A stretch of 64,000 nt of DNA from Burkholderiaceae bacterium (GCA_023150375.1 JAKLLA010000009.1:1-64000); one strand, 5' to 3'; positions 1-8,912 are shown, counted from the first letter of the stretch. Translations and numbers: made by a program. Notes: generated by a model from the sequence alone, not told the origin.

Positions 1-774
1 TACCTGCCCGGCGACGAGCCGAGCATGATCGCGCTGGTGGAGCGCGTGAAGGCTGCGGGCTACCGCACGCTGGTGGTGACGGTGGATGCCAACATCGCCT
101 CCAACCGCGAGAACAACATCCGCGCCGGCTTCTCCACGCCCCTGCGCCCCAGCCTCTCCCTGGCCTGGCAAGGCATCACGCACCCGCGCTGGACCCTGGG
201 CACCTTCCTGCGCACGATCGTGTACCACGGCATGCCGCACTTCGAGAACAACTACGCGCGGCGGGGTGCGCCGATCCTCTCGGCCGACGTGCAGCGCGAC
301 TTCTCGGACCGCGGCCACCTGAACTGGGAGCACATCCGCAGCATCCGTCGCATCTGGCCGGGCCAGCTGGTGCTCAAGGGCATCCTGGACGTGCGCGATG
401 CGCGCCTGGCCGTGGACCTCGGCGCCGATGGCATCATCGTCTCCAACCACGGCGGCCGGCAGCTCGATGGCACGGTGTCGCCCCTGAGGGTGCTGCCCCG
501 GATCGTGGCCGCCTGCCCCGAGGTCCCGGTCATGATCGATAGCGGCTTCCGCCGCGGCACCGACGTGCTGAAGGCCCTGGCGCTGGGCGCGAAGTTCGTC
601 TTCATCGGCCGGCCCTTCAACTACGCCGCTTCCGTGGCGGGCGAGGCCGGCGTGCGCATGGCCATCGCCCTGCTGCGCGAGGAGGTCTCGCGCAACATGG
701 GCATGCTGGGCATCACCCAGCTCTCCGAGCTCGATGCCAGCTACCTGCTTCCGGCAGGCAGCCAGAATCCCTGA
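1..774 (+). CDS. FMN-dependent alpha-hydroxy-acid oxidase/dehydrogenase (5'-truncated by window edge)
   Basis: This is the C-terminal part (257 codons) of a member of the L-lactate dehydrogenase / glycolate oxidase / mandelate dehydrogenase family, which oxidises 2-hydroxyacids to 2-oxoacids with FMN in a TIM barrel. The reading frame is open from base 1, so the start lies upstream; full family members have about 380 residues. The FMN and substrate motif SNHGGRQLDG is visible at about 438-467, with the invariant His and Arg. It is followed by the phosphate-binding segment IDSGFRRGTDVLKALALGA and FIGRP. The substrate cannot be read from the sequence; lactate, glycolate and hydroxyglutarate-type acids are all possible. 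An RraA-like gene follows 20 bp downstream in the same direction, so it probably belongs to a hydroxyacid catabolic operon. Confidence 0.9.
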   Translation, partial: YLPGDEPSMIALVERVKAAGYRTLVVTVDANIASNRENNIRAGFSTPLRPSLSLAWQGITHPRWTLGTFLRTIVYHGMPHFENNYARRGAPILSADVQRDFSDRGHLNWEHIRSIRRIWPGQLVLKGILDVRDARLAVDLGADGIIVSNHGGRQLDGTVSPLRVLPRIVAACPEVPVMIDSGFRRGTDVLKALALGAKFVFIGRPFNYAASVAGEAGVRMAIALLREEVSRNMGMLGITQLSELDASYLLPAGSQNP

Positions 775-794
775 TCTTCCAAAGGACACAGAAC

Positions 795-1469
795 ATGGTC
801 GGTTTCCAGATCCTCCAGCGCCGCCGCCAGGTGGACGCCCGCTACGTGCAGGCCTTCGCGGACATCCCCGTGGCCAACGTCAGCGACTGCATGTCGCGCA
901 TGACAGCCGGCGGAGCCAGCCTCCGACCGTTCCACGCCAAGGGAGTTCTTGCCGGGCCGGCGCTGACCGTCAAGGCCCGACCGGGCGACAACCTCCTCAT
1001 CCACAAGGCGATCCATCTGGCCGAGCCAGGTGACGTCATCGTGGTCGACGGCGGTGGCGATCTCACCAACGCGTTGATCGGCGAGTTGATGGTCGCCACT
1101 GCAATCAAGAAGGGCATTGCCGGCTTCGTGCTGAACGGTGCGATCCGGGACGTCGACGCAATCGGGGCTGGTTCGTTTCCTGTCTACGCGGCCGGCGTGA
1201 CCCATCGGGGTCCTTACAAGGACGGGCCGGGCGAGATCAACGTTGCGATCGCGCTGAACGGCATGGTCGTGGAGCCCGGCGATCTGATCGTGGGTGATGC
1301 TGACGGTGTGCTGTGCGTGCCCTACGACGCCGTCAACGAGGTGCTCGATGCCGCCAAGCGCAAGGGTGCTGCCGAGCAGGTGACGATGCGCGAGATCGAG
1401 GAAGGACGGCTCGACATCGCTTGGATCGATGCAACCCTGGGGCGGCTCGGCTGGAAGGGTGACCAGTGA
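795..1469 (+). CDS. RraA family protein (4-hydroxy-4-methyl-2-oxoglutarate aldolase / oxaloacetate decarboxylase type)
   Basis: This 224-residue protein belongs to the RraA/HMG-aldolase fold family. Members are class II (metal-dependent) pyruvate aldolases or oxaloacetate decarboxylases, or in gammaproteobacteria the RNase E inhibitor RraA. The family signature GGGDLTNALIGELM spans residues 86-99, and the catalytic Arg-Asp pair sits in NGAIRDVD at R118-D119, so an enzyme is more likely than the regulator. The ATG is preceded by AAAGGACA. The stop codon overlaps the next start by four bases (GTGA), which points to translational coupling with the dehydrogenase. Neighbouring hydroxyacid oxidation and pyruvate genes fit a role in cleaving a branched or hydroxylated 2-oxoacid, but the substrate is inferred. 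Confidence 0.85.
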   Translation: MVGFQILQRRRQVDARYVQAFADIPVANVSDCMSRMTAGGASLRPFHAKGVLAGPALTVKARPGDNLLIHKAIHLAEPGDVIVVDGGGDLTNALIGELMVATAIKKGIAGFVLNGAIRDVDAIGAGSFPVYAAGVTHRGPYKDGPGEINVAIALNGMVVEPGDLIVGDADGVLCVPYDAVNEVLDAAKRKGAAEQVTMREIEEGRLDIAWIDATLGRLGWKGDQ

Positions 1470-2422
1470 ATATCGTTTTCCTGGATCGCGAGACGCTGTC
1501 TCCGCAGACCGTTCTGCGTGAACCTTCGTTCACACACCAGTTGCACCTTCACGGGCGGACATCGCCTGCCGAAGTGCACGGGCGCATTGCCGACGCCGAC
1601 ATCATCGTCGTCAACAAGGTCCGTCTAGACCAGGCAGCGATCGCGGCGGCCCCCAGGCTGCGGATGGTGGCGGTGGCCGCTACCGGAACGGACAACGTCG
1701 ACATCGCGGCGTGCCGCGAGCGCGGCATCGTCGTGAGCAACATCCGCAACTACGCGGTCAACACCGTTCCCGAGCACACCTTCGCGCTCATCTTCGCGCT
1801 GCGCAGGAGCATCTGTGCCTACCGCGATGCGGTGCGCACCGGCCGCTGGCAGGCGTCGGGCCAGTTCTGCTTCTTCGATCATCCGATCAAGGACATGGCC
1901 GGATCGACTCTGGGCATTATTGGCGACGGCGTGCTTGGTCAAGCGGTGGCTGACCTGGGACGTGCGCTGGGAATGCGCGTGATCTTCGCCGGCTTCAAGG
2001 GCCATTCCGGGCAGGGCATGCTGTACACGCCGTTCGAGAAGACGCTGGCGGAGGCGGACATCCTGACACTTCATTGCCCCCTGACGCCCGAGACGCGCAA
2101 CATGATCGGTGCTCCGGAGTTCGCGCTGATGAAGCGCAGGCCGTTGCTCATCAACACCGCCCGCGGCGGCCTGGTCGATGAAGCCGCAGTAGGACCGGCC
2201 CTCGAGGCAGGGCAGATCGGTGGCGCAGGGTTCGATGTGGTTTCGGTCGAGCCCCCACCGGCCGATCACCCCTTCATGAGGCTGGCTGACCGGCCCGACT
2301 TCATCCTGACTCCGCACGTGGCATGGGCCAGCGACGAAGCAGTCCAGGGGCTTGCGGATCAGTTGATCTACAACATCGAGGCCTTCGTCCGCGGCGAGCC
2401 GAGAAACGTGGTCGGCGCCTGA
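1466..2422 (+). CDS. D-2-hydroxyacid dehydrogenase (glycerate/hydroxypyruvate reductase-like)
   Basis: This 318-residue protein is in the NAD-dependent D-isomer 2-hydroxyacid dehydrogenase family. It interconverts a 2-oxoacid (hydroxypyruvate or glyoxylate are typical) and the D-hydroxyacid. The Rossmann glycine motif GDGVLG lies at residues 153-158. The catalytic triad is visible as R233 (in NTARGGLVDE), E262 (in VEPPPADHP) and H284 (in TPHVAWAS). The start is GTG at 1466, overlapping the upstream stop; no better ATG is nearby. With garK and pyk downstream it plausibly supplies D-glycerate. The exact substrate cannot be read from the sequence. Confidence 0.88.
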   Translation: MNIVFLDRETLSPQTVLREPSFTHQLHLHGRTSPAEVHGRIADADIIVVNKVRLDQAAIAAAPRLRMVAVAATGTDNVDIAACRERGIVVSNIRNYAVNTVPEHTFALIFALRRSICAYRDAVRTGRWQASGQFCFFDHPIKDMAGSTLGIIGDGVLGQAVADLGRALGMRVIFAGFKGHSGQGMLYTPFEKTLAEADILTLHCPLTPETRNMIGAPEFALMKRRPLLINTARGGLVDEAAVGPALEAGQIGGAGFDVVSVEPPPADHPFMRLADRPDFILTPHVAWASDEAVQGLADQLIYNIEAFVRGEPRNVVGA

Positions 2423-2462
2423 TGTCCTGGTGACGCCGCGCGGCAGCGCAGGGCGTCACGAC

Positions 2463-2478
2463 TCGAGCACGTGCTCGA
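2463..2478. promoter_or_regulatory. Perfect 16-bp palindrome, possible operator
   Basis: TCGAGCACGTGCTCGA is a perfect palindrome in the 269-bp gap between the dehydrogenase stop and the Bug-protein start. It sits about 215 bp upstream of that ATG. It could be an operator for the Bug/pyk/garK transcription unit or a short hairpin, and no promoter hexamers are clear next to it. The rest of the gap contains C-rich tracts (about 2519-2537) and nothing else recognisable. Confidence 0.3.
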
Positions 2479-2691
2479 CTGGTGCCGGCAGGTCGGCAGA
2501 CCCCACCTGCGAGCGTTCCGCCCCCCCACCCCCCGAGGTCCAGGGAAGGCGCGGCCTTCATCCGTGGCCACATGGCACTCGTGCGCCATGGGTGCCCGGC
2601 ACCGTTGAACATGAAGTCAGCTGTGGATTGCGGAAATCGAGGCGACCCCACTTCCGAGCATCTCGTATTGCATACCAACACCGGAGACACC

Positions 2692-3672
2692 ATGACCCGA
2701 CTTCCTTTCATCCATATGGCGCTCGCTGCATGCTTGGCCGCTGTGGGCTTTGCTTCGCACGCCCAGGAGTGGCCCTCGAAGAAGGTCATCGCACTGGTGG
2801 TGCCCTATGCCGCTGGCGGCAGTACGGATGCCACCGCCCGTCTCATCGCGGACAAACTGGGGAAGGAACTGGGGCAGCAGGTGGTCGTCGACAACAGGCC
2901 GGGCGCCGGCAGCAATCTCGGCGCTGCGTTTGTGGCGAAGGCGCCTCCCGATGGCTATACGCTTTTGCTCGGTACGAGCGCGGCCGCTACCAACGTCACG
3001 CTCTATAAGAACCCGGGCTTCGATCTGCGCAAGGATCTCGTCCCCGTCGCCCAGGTCGCACAGATTCCTACGGTGCTTGCGGTCAACAACGACGTGCCCG
3101 CCAAGACGCTCCAGGAGTTCATCGCCTACGCACAGCAGAAGAGCGTGCCAGTTAGCTACGGTTCGGCGGGCAACGGTACATCGTCGCACCTGTCAGGCGC
3201 TCTCTTCAACAGCATGGTCAAGGGGAACATGCTGCACGTGCCCTACAAAGGCGGTGCGCCCGCCAACACCGACCTGATGGGCGGCCAGGTCCAGGCGGTG
3301 TTCTCGCCGCTGGTGGAGGTCTTGGCCTACATCGACAGTGGCAAGCTGCGCGCGCTTGGCCTGGCGAGCAAGACTCGCTCGCCGCGATTGCCGAAGGTCC
3401 CCGCCTTGGCCGAGGCTCTGCCCGGCTTCGAAGTGTCGCTGTGGAACGGCGTCTTTGCGCCAGTCGGCACGCCGCCGGCCATCGTCGACAAGCTTGCCGT
3501 GGGAATCAACAAGGTGGTGCAGGATCCCGGCGTGCGCAAGACGCTCGCCGATCAGGGATCGACGCCGGTGGGCAACACCCCGGCCGAGTTCAAGAAGATC
3601 CTGGACGAGGACTTCAGATGCAGGTCTCACGGCAATGCATCGATAGACCCGGAATCATGCTTGAACAGTTGA
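2692..3672 (+). CDS. Tripartite tricarboxylate transporter (Bug) substrate-binding protein, 3' end apparently frameshifted
   Basis: This is a periplasmic solute receptor of the TctC/Bug family (COG3181), about 326 residues as read here. The ATG at 2692 follows GGAGACACC and starts a Sec signal peptide ending near ASHA-QE (residues about 1-24). Family motifs are present: VPYAAGGSTDATARLIA, VVDNRPGAGSNLGAA and PYKGGAPANTDLMGGQV. After DEDF the reading runs into an atypical tail (RCRSHGNASIDPE...). The neighbouring frame restores the expected ending, with QVSRQC and GIMLEQ. A one-base loss in the run ATGCAG near 3618-3621 (ATGGCAG would give R-W-Q-V) explains this. The binding lobes are intact, so it may still work. 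No TctA/TctB membrane genes are in the window. Confidence 0.85.
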   Translation: MTRLPFIHMALAACLAAVGFASHAQEWPSKKVIALVVPYAAGGSTDATARLIADKLGKELGQQVVVDNRPGAGSNLGAAFVAKAPPDGYTLLLGTSAAATNVTLYKNPGFDLRKDLVPVAQVAQIPTVLAVNNDVPAKTLQEFIAYAQQKSVPVSYGSAGNGTSSHLSGALFNSMVKGNMLHVPYKGGAPANTDLMGGQVQAVFSPLVEVLAYIDSGKLRALGLASKTRSPRLPKVPALAEALPGFEVSLWNGVFAPVGTPPAIVDKLAVGINKVVQDPGVRKTLADQGSTPVGNTPAEFKKILDEDFRCRSHGNASIDPESCLNS

Positions 3673-3815
3673 CGGCTCGCATCCCGCACTGAATCCGGTT
3701 TCGAGCAGTTCGAGGCCATTCCGGCTGGTCATGGCCGCGTTGAACGATTGCCATTGGCCACACCTGCAGGCCGCCGATAGAGTTTCCTCACTGTGAATCC
3801 ACAAGGGGAACTTCA

Positions 3816-5231
3816 ATGCAACGCCAGCGCCACGGAAAGATCATTGCGACGCTTGGTCCAGCCAGTTCCGACCGCGACACCATCTGCGCGTTGTTCCACG
3901 CGAGCGCGGACGTGTTCCGGCTGAATTTCAGTCACGGTACTCACGCCCAGCACGAGGAACGGCTGGACCTGATCCGAGCTGTCGAGAAGGATGCGGGCCG
4001 TCCGATCGCCGTGCTGCTCGACCTGCAGGGACCGAAGCTGCGCATTGGCACATTCGAAGCGGGACCGGTCATGCTCGTCCCCGGCGCGCCCTTCCGCCTC
4101 GATCTGGACGAGGCACCCGGCAACGCGTCGCGGGTGCATATGCCGCATCCGGAGATCTTCGCCGTGCTCCGGCCCGGCCATGCCCTGTTGCTCGACGACG
4201 GCAAGCTGCGCCTGCGTGTCACTGCCTGCAGCACGGACCATGCCGAAGCAGTGGTCGTCACCGGCGGCGCGTTGTCCGAGCGTAAGGGCGTGAATGTGCC
4301 TTCGGCGGTGCTGCCGATCTCGGCCTTGACGCCGAAGGATCGCAAGGACCTCGACTTCGGGCTCAGCCTCGGCGTCGACTGGGTGGCGCTGTCATTCGTG
4401 CAGCGACCGGAGGACGTGCAGGAGCTGCGTGACATGGTCGGTGGCCGGGCCGGTGTGCTGTCCAAGCTGGAGAAGCCAGCTGCGATCGAGCGGCTCGAAG
4501 CCATCGTTGAGCTCTCCGATGCCGTCATGGTGGCGCGCGGCGACCTCGGCGTTGAAATGCCCGCCGAGCAAGTGCCAACTATCCAAAAGCGCATCGTGCG
4601 CGCCTGCCGCAAGGCCGGCAAGCCGGTGGTGGTCGCCACCCAGATGCTCGAGTCGATGATCTCGGCGCCGGTACCCACACGCGCCGAGGCGTCCGACATC
4701 GCCACCGCGGTCTATGACGGCGTCGATGCGGTGATGCTGTCGGCCGAATCGGCATCGGGCAAGTACCCGCGCGAGGCCGTCGCGGTGATGAACGCGATCA
4801 TCTCGGAGGTCGAGGCCGATCCGTACTGCCGAACCGTCGTCGAGGCGTCGGGCTTCGCTCCGCAGGCCACCGTGGGCGATGCGATCTGCGCCTCGCTGCG
4901 GCACACCGCGGAGCTGCTGCGCGTCGCCTCGATCGTGACGTTCACGCGGTCCGGTGCAACCAGCTTGCGCGCGGCGCGCGAGCGGCCGCTGGCTCCGATC
5001 ATCAGCGTCACGCCGGACCTCGATACGGCGCGGCGCCTGGCGCTCGCCTGGGGCGTGCACTCGGTCCACGTCGAAGCCGATGTGAACGACGTTCCCGGCA
5101 TGGTCCGCGTCGCAACGGCGCTCGCACGCGAGGAAGGACACGCGGCACCCGGCGCATTCATCGCCATCGCCGCGGGCATGCCTTTCGGTCAGGCGGGTTC
5201 CACCAACCTGCTGCACATCGCCCAGGTCTGA
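3816..5231 (+). CDS. pyk: Pyruvate kinase
   Basis: This 471-residue pyruvate kinase converts PEP and ADP to pyruvate and ATP, the last step of glycolysis. Conserved blocks are all present: [10 protein letters not shown] at the N terminus, [28 protein letters not shown], the catalytic-lysine segment [19 protein letters not shown], and the signature [15 protein letters not shown]. The C-terminal allosteric domain is complete. An AAGGGGAAC ribosome site precedes the ATG. It lies between a Bug receptor and an enolase remnant followed by glycerate kinase. In such clusters pyk commonly serves glycerate or glyoxylate catabolism rather than housekeeping glycolysis; this role is inferred from context. 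Confidence 0.95.
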   Translation: MQRQRHGKIIATLGPASSDRDTICALFHASADVFRLNFSHGTHAQHEERLDLIRAVEKDAGRPIAVLLDLQGPKLRIGTFEAGPVMLVPGAPFRLDLDEAPGNASRVHMPHPEIFAVLRPGHALLLDDGKLRLRVTACSTDHAEAVVVTGGALSERKGVNVPSAVLPISALTPKDRKDLDFGLSLGVDWVALSFVQRPEDVQELRDMVGGRAGVLSKLEKPAAIERLEAIVELSDAVMVARGDLGVEMPAEQVPTIQKRIVRACRKAGKPVVVATQMLESMISAPVPTRAEASDIATAVYDGVDAVMLSAESASGKYPREAVAVMNAIISEVEADPYCRTVVEASGFAPQATVGDAICASLRHTAELLRVASIVTFTRSGATSLRAARERPLAPIISVTPDLDTARRLALAWGVHSVHVEADVNDVPGMVRVATALAREEGHAAPGAFIAIAAGMPFGQAGSTNLLHIAQV

Positions 5232-5276
5232 CCGCGGATCGCGCCGCAAACCACAGAGAAGGAACAGGAGAACCAC

Positions 5277-5466
5277 ATGGCACGAATCGTCAACGTGCAG
5301 GGAGTCTAGATCATCGATTCGCGCGGCTCCGGCCGTGGCGGCCAGTGTGCTTGTCGAGTCCGGCACGCGCGGCCAGGCGGCGGCACCATCCCGCGCCGCC
5401 ACCGATTCAAGCGAGGCTTTCGAGCTGCGTGACGGGGACGCCGCGCGCTACGGCGGCGCGACGCGT
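5277..5466 (+). pseudogene. eno: Decayed N-terminal remnant of enolase
   Basis: Directly after pyk, with an intact ribosome site (GAACAGGAGAACCAC), an ATG at 5277 opens [10 protein letters not shown]. It hits an in-frame TAG at 5307 and continues as IIDSRG, the classic start of enolase (family pattern I-x-x-REILDSRG). From 5341, in a shifted frame, the sequence reads [17 protein letters not shown] and then [15 protein letters not shown]. This matches the enolase segment up to about residue 60. Nothing of the remaining roughly 370 residues follows before glycerate kinase at 5553. The stop, the frameshifts and the truncation make it a pseudogene. An intact enolase must exist elsewhere in the genome. 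Confidence 0.85.
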
Positions 5467-5552
5467 TCACTGTCCTTCGATGCGCCTGAGCTGCCCCTGG
5501 CATGAACTCATGCGCTCGCGCTACAGCCCCAGACCTCGACAGAGGAAACCCC

Positions 5553-6755
5553 ATGAAAGTCATCATTGCACCGGATTCGTTCAAGGAAAGTCTCAGCGCG
5601 CTGGCCGTGGCGAACGCCATCGAGGAGGGATTCCGGCAGGTGTTCCCCAATGCGCGATTCGTCAAGGTGCCGGTCGCCGACGGTGGAGAAGGCACCGTGC
5701 AGGCCCTGATCGATGCGACCGGTGGAACCCTTCGGAACCTCGATGTCGTCGGGCCGGCAGGCAGCACCGTGCGAGCCGCGTACGGCTTGAGCGCCCAGAC
5801 CGGGCTCGCGGTGATCGAGATGGCGGCGGCGAGCGGGCTCGAGCTGGTGCCGCCGGCGCAGCGCGATCCACGCAGCACCACAAGCTACGGCACCGGGCAG
5901 CTGATACGGGACGCACTGAATGCTGGTGCCCGGCGCTTCGTGATCGGGGTCGGCGGCAGCGCCACCAACGATGGCGGCGCCGGCATGTTGCAGGCACTCG
6001 GCGTGCGCCTGCTCGATGCCACCGGCGTCGACATCGACCGCGGCGGCGCTGCGCTGGCGCGGCTGGCGCGCATCGACGTAAGCCGGCTCGACGCCCGAAT
6101 CGGCGCGTGCCAGATCGACGTCGCTTGCGACGTTACCAATCCGCTGGTCGGGCCGCTCGGCGCCTCAGCAGTCTTCGGTCCGCAAAAGGGCGCGACGCCG
6201 GAGATGGTGAGACAGCTCGACCAGTGCCTGCAACGTCTGTCTGAAGTCCTGCAGCGCGACCTGGGCGAGGACGTAGCGGGAGTTCCGGGCGCCGGTGCGG
6301 CCGGCGGCCTCGGCGCCGCGCTGCTGGCGGTGCTCGGCGGCCGACTGCGTCCCGGTTGCGAAGTCGTGATGGATGCGATCAACCTGGAAGCCGTTCTCGA
6401 CGGGGCCGATCTCGTCGTCACCGGCGAGGGCCGCACCGACGGCCAGACCGTCTATGGCAAGGCCCCGATCGGTGTTGCGCGGGTGGCAGCGCGCTGCGGC
6501 GTGCCAGTGATCGCGCTGTCCGGCTGCCTGACGCCGGATTCCGCGGCGGTTCACGAGCATGGGATCGCCGCCGTCTTCAGCGCCGTGCGCCGGCCGTGCA
6601 CCGTCGAAGAGGCGCTTCGCGACGCCGCAGTCAACGTGCGCAGCGCCGCCTACAACGTTGCCAGCGCGCTGAGCCTCGGGATGCGCATCGAAGCATCGCG
6701 CCGCGCGCGGCCGGGCATCCAGGCTACAGATACACGGCTGCCGGCCAGACCTTGA
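5553..6755 (+). CDS. garK: Glycerate 2-kinase (GarK family)
   Basis: This 400-residue member of the GarK/GlxK glycerate kinase family phosphorylates D-glycerate to 2-phosphoglycerate. Recognisable blocks are MKVIIAPDSFKESLSA at the N terminus, PVADGGEGT, GVGGSATNDGGAGML, the glycine-rich GAGAAGGLG, and VTGEGRTDGQTVYGKAP. The ATG at 5553 is preceded by AGAGGAAACCCC. The product feeds enolase and pyruvate kinase, and both sit just upstream (enolase only as a remnant). The 3' end overlaps the convergent LysR gene by 32 bases. Confidence 0.93.
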   Translation: MKVIIAPDSFKESLSALAVANAIEEGFRQVFPNARFVKVPVADGGEGTVQALIDATGGTLRNLDVVGPAGSTVRAAYGLSAQTGLAVIEMAAASGLELVPPAQRDPRSTTSYGTGQLIRDALNAGARRFVIGVGGSATNDGGAGMLQALGVRLLDATGVDIDRGGAALARLARIDVSRLDARIGACQIDVACDVTNPLVGPLGASAVFGPQKGATPEMVRQLDQCLQRLSEVLQRDLGEDVAGVPGAGAAGGLGAALLAVLGGRLRPGCEVVMDAINLEAVLDGADLVVTGEGRTDGQTVYGKAPIGVARVAARCGVPVIALSGCLTPDSAAVHEHGIAAVFSAVRRPCTVEEALRDAAVNVRSAAYNVASALSLGMRIEASRRARPGIQATDTRLPARP

Positions 6756-7614
6756 ACAAGGCGTCAAGCAATGCCGCGAACAAGGGCCGCGCGGCATCTT
6801 CCGCACGCAGCACCATCGACAGCGGACAGTTGATCCGCGCGCCGTCCCACAGAAAGATGTTCTTGTGCGGCATGACCTCGAGCGCCAGCCGCTCGCGCAA
6901 AAGGCACAGGCCGATGCCAGCGTGCACCAGGTCGATCATCGAGAATTCCTGATCGGCCTCGACCACGAAGTGCCGCCCCAGGCCGTGCTCCTTCATCAGC
7001 TTGTCCACGATAGCCGCCTGCGAGCTGGCTTTCGGCGTGCCGACCCAGGGCAGCGCCGCGAGCGCCTCCCAGCTGCCGTCCGGAATCCGTTCGCGCCATG
7101 CCGCCGGCACTGCGACGACATAACTTTCGAGGCTCAGCTGGATTGCCTTGAGTTCCGGATCGTCGACTGCGCCGAGGAAGAAGCAGGCGTCCAGTTCCTC
7201 GGCCTGCAGGCGCTCGAGCACCGATCCAGAAATGCCGTGCTCCAGCTTGACGTCGATGCCCGGAAACTGCCGTTGCATCTCGACCAGCAGGTCGCCGAGG
7301 CGAATCGACTGAGGGTCAACGATCGTGCCCAGTCTTAGCGTCCCAGAGATCTGACCCTGCATCAACTTGGCAGCCGACACCAGTTCGGTTGCAGCCTCAA
7401 GCGTGCGCTTGGCCAGCGGCATCAGACGCCTTCCGACTGCGCTTAGTGTCATGCCTGAAGGCGTGCGCTCGAACAGCGATGCGCCGAACTCCTCTTCCAG
7501 GGCCTTGAGCTGCTTGGACACCGCCGATTGCGTCAAGTGCAGTTGCTCGGCCGCACGCGTCATGTGTCCGGTGCGCGCAACGGCGATGAATGCCCGCAGC
7601 TGATAGATTTCCAC
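6724..7614 (-). CDS. LysR-family transcriptional regulator
   Basis: This 296-residue LysR regulator is read from a GTG at 7614 giving VEIYQLRAFIAVARTGHM, which places the helix-turn-helix (TRAAEQLHLTQSAVSKQLKAL) at residues about 17-37. That is the normal position, so I prefer it to the longer frame from 7791. The C-terminal part is a complete periplasmic-binding-like effector domain. The gene is convergent with and overlaps glycerate kinase. It probably controls the hydroxyacid/glycerate cluster or is autoregulated; the effector is unknown. Confidence 0.85.
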   Translation of the reverse strand: MEIYQLRAFIAVARTGHMTRAAEQLHLTQSAVSKQLKALEEEFGASLFERTPSGMTLSAVGRRLMPLAKRTLEAATELVSAAKLMQGQISGTLRLGTIVDPQSIRLGDLLVEMQRQFPGIDVKLEHGISGSVLERLQAEELDACFFLGAVDDPELKAIQLSLESYVVAVPAAWRERIPDGSWEALAALPWVGTPKASSQAAIVDKLMKEHGLGRHFVVEADQEFSMIDLVHAGIGLCLLRERLALEVMPHKNIFLWDGARINCPLSMVLRAEDAARPLFAALLDALFKVWPAAVYL

Positions 7615-7972
7615 GTCGGTCCCCGATGAGCAGGCGGTCCAGCTGGGTCTTGTATCACCGGACCGGTGATGCACTTCTGCGGCTCGCGGCCGGTACGTCT
7701 CGAGTTGGTGGCGACTCGCCGACCCGACGGTCGGCGGGAACGCTCTGCCGACGATTATCGGTCGATGGGTAAAAGGCCCGTCCGCTCGCACCTGCTGCGC
7801 AGGTCAATTGCTCTCGACGGGGCGCGCCTCCAGACGGCCCACCCATGGCTGGGCCAGCCGGCATACCCGCGACTCGCTCGGGCATTGCAACGTCCCAACG
7901 ACTCCAGCGTGTTGGAGACTGCTTGCCTCATTCGACAGCGCCAGCTGGTGCCATGAACACAATCCGCAGACC
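7615..7972. other. Non-coding gap upstream of the LysR gene
   Basis: No open frame here resembles a known protein on either strand. It contains the LysR gene's own upstream region and then unassigned sequence leading into the decayed block. I see no promoter, repeat or RNA that I can support. Confidence 0.4.
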
Positions 7973-8262
7973 TCACGTCCTCCGCGACGGCATCTTCCGT
8001 TGTTCCGTGCCCAGCCGGACCCCAGTAGCGTCGTTGATCAACGGCGAGGGCACCGTGATGGCGAGCTGACCGCCGGTGTCCAGCAGGAAGTCGACCTTGA
8101 TGGCCCCCAGTTGGACTTCGACCACGGGCAAGCCGTCGATCATCCGCACAGGGATCGTTTCAGCCGAACGAACGGCGCCCGAACAGGAGATAGCTGCCGC
8201 CAGAAAAACGCCGACCCGGTAGCCGGCAGATTGGGCAGACTGCCAAGACTGGTACAGGCCGC
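7973..8262 (-). pseudogene. 5' fragment of an aspartyl-protease-family protein
   Basis: On the minus strand a frame ending at TGA 7975-7973 reads a hydrophobic signal-like stretch (YRVGVFLAAAISCSGAVRSA). It is followed by IPVRMIDGLPVVEVQLGAIK and then VDFLLDTGGQLAITVP. The F-L-L-D-T-G-G core is the active-site signature of retropepsin-like aspartyl proteases. Only about 75 residues remain, where family members usually have 250-350, and no ATG, GTG or TTG precedes the signal segment in frame. It therefore looks like a decayed fragment lacking both its start and the rest of the domain. It abuts the recombinase fragment. Confidence 0.6.
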
Positions 8263-8570
8263 TCAGATCAAGATCCTTTCGACGTCATCCAAATTGATGG
8301 GCTCACTGCGTCTATCGTAGAGCCCGGTCGTACGCGACGACTCGTGGTTGGCCATCTTCTGAGCGATCTCCAGCCGTCCACCGTTGCGCAAAAACTCAGT
8401 TATGCCAGTTGCTCGAAAGCTGTGACAGCCAATTCGCGTGAGGACATCGGCAGCCTCCGCGCGACGCCGAACCATACGAAAGACGTCTGCGGACAACATC
8501 GCACGATCTGAGAGATGCCCTGTCCTCCCAGCCACGGTACGAAACAGGCTGCTCTTCTTTTCCCGTGAGC
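8263..8570 (-). pseudogene. C-terminal fragment of a tyrosine recombinase/integrase
   Basis: The minus-strand frame reads LFRTVAGRTGHLSDRAML, then CHSFRATGITEFLRNGG, and MANHESSRTTGLYDRR. These are the H-x-x-R box, the late His and the catalytic Tyr (GLYDRR) of the phage-integrase family. Roughly 100 residues remain out of 300-400, and the catalytic first Arg and the DNA-binding N terminus are missing. The upstream end runs without a start codon into the IS transposase fragment. It is a remnant and not likely functional. Confidence 0.8.
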
Positions 8571-8584
8571 CGAGGCAATCGATG

Positions 8585-8912
8585 CCGCTCGGAGCGCACG
8601 CTGTACAGCACCTGCAGCAGCATGGCGCGCAGCAGCTTCTCCGGCGCTATGCCGGGTCTCCCGCCCTTGACCTCGGCCGCGTACATGGCCGTCAACTCCG
8701 GCCCCAGCTTGGCCAGCGCCGCGTTGGCCATCTTGCGAATCTCACGCAGCGGATGCCGCGCGGGCACAAAGTCCTCCAGCTTGCGCATGGTGAACAGGCT
8801 CTCGGTGAAGGTGTCGGCGCCGCGCATGGGACTCACTCGGATCGGGTGGTCAGATTGTCCTTGTGGCAAGCCGCGCATCGGTGACTGCAGCGCGGTTTTT
8901 CAGCAGCCTGCT
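8585..8912 (-). mobile_element. IS5-like insertion sequence remnant (left end plus transposase N terminus)
   Basis: Reading on the minus strand from ATG 8827, 81 codons match the N terminus of IS5-group transposases: ADTFTESLFTMRKLEDFVPA, HPLREIRKMANAALAKLGPE, RPGIAPEKLLRAMLLQ and LYSVRSER. After SVRSER the match stops abruptly near 8585, where recombinase sequence begins, so the DDE catalytic domain is gone. On the other side the sequence TTTTTCAGCAGCCTGCTAG (8896-8914) resembles the terminal inverted repeat of such elements, placing the element's edge near 8912. The transposase is inactive. The insertion probably interrupted the adjacent NYN gene. Confidence 0.75.

Noticed and set aside
7614-7791. 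Longer LysR start at 7791
   Set aside because: It would push the HTH 60 residues inward; the GTG at 7614 places it at the usual position.
7808-8320. 170-codon plus-strand frame in the decayed region
   Set aside because: The opposite strand carries recognisable aspartyl-protease sequence; this frame is its shadow.
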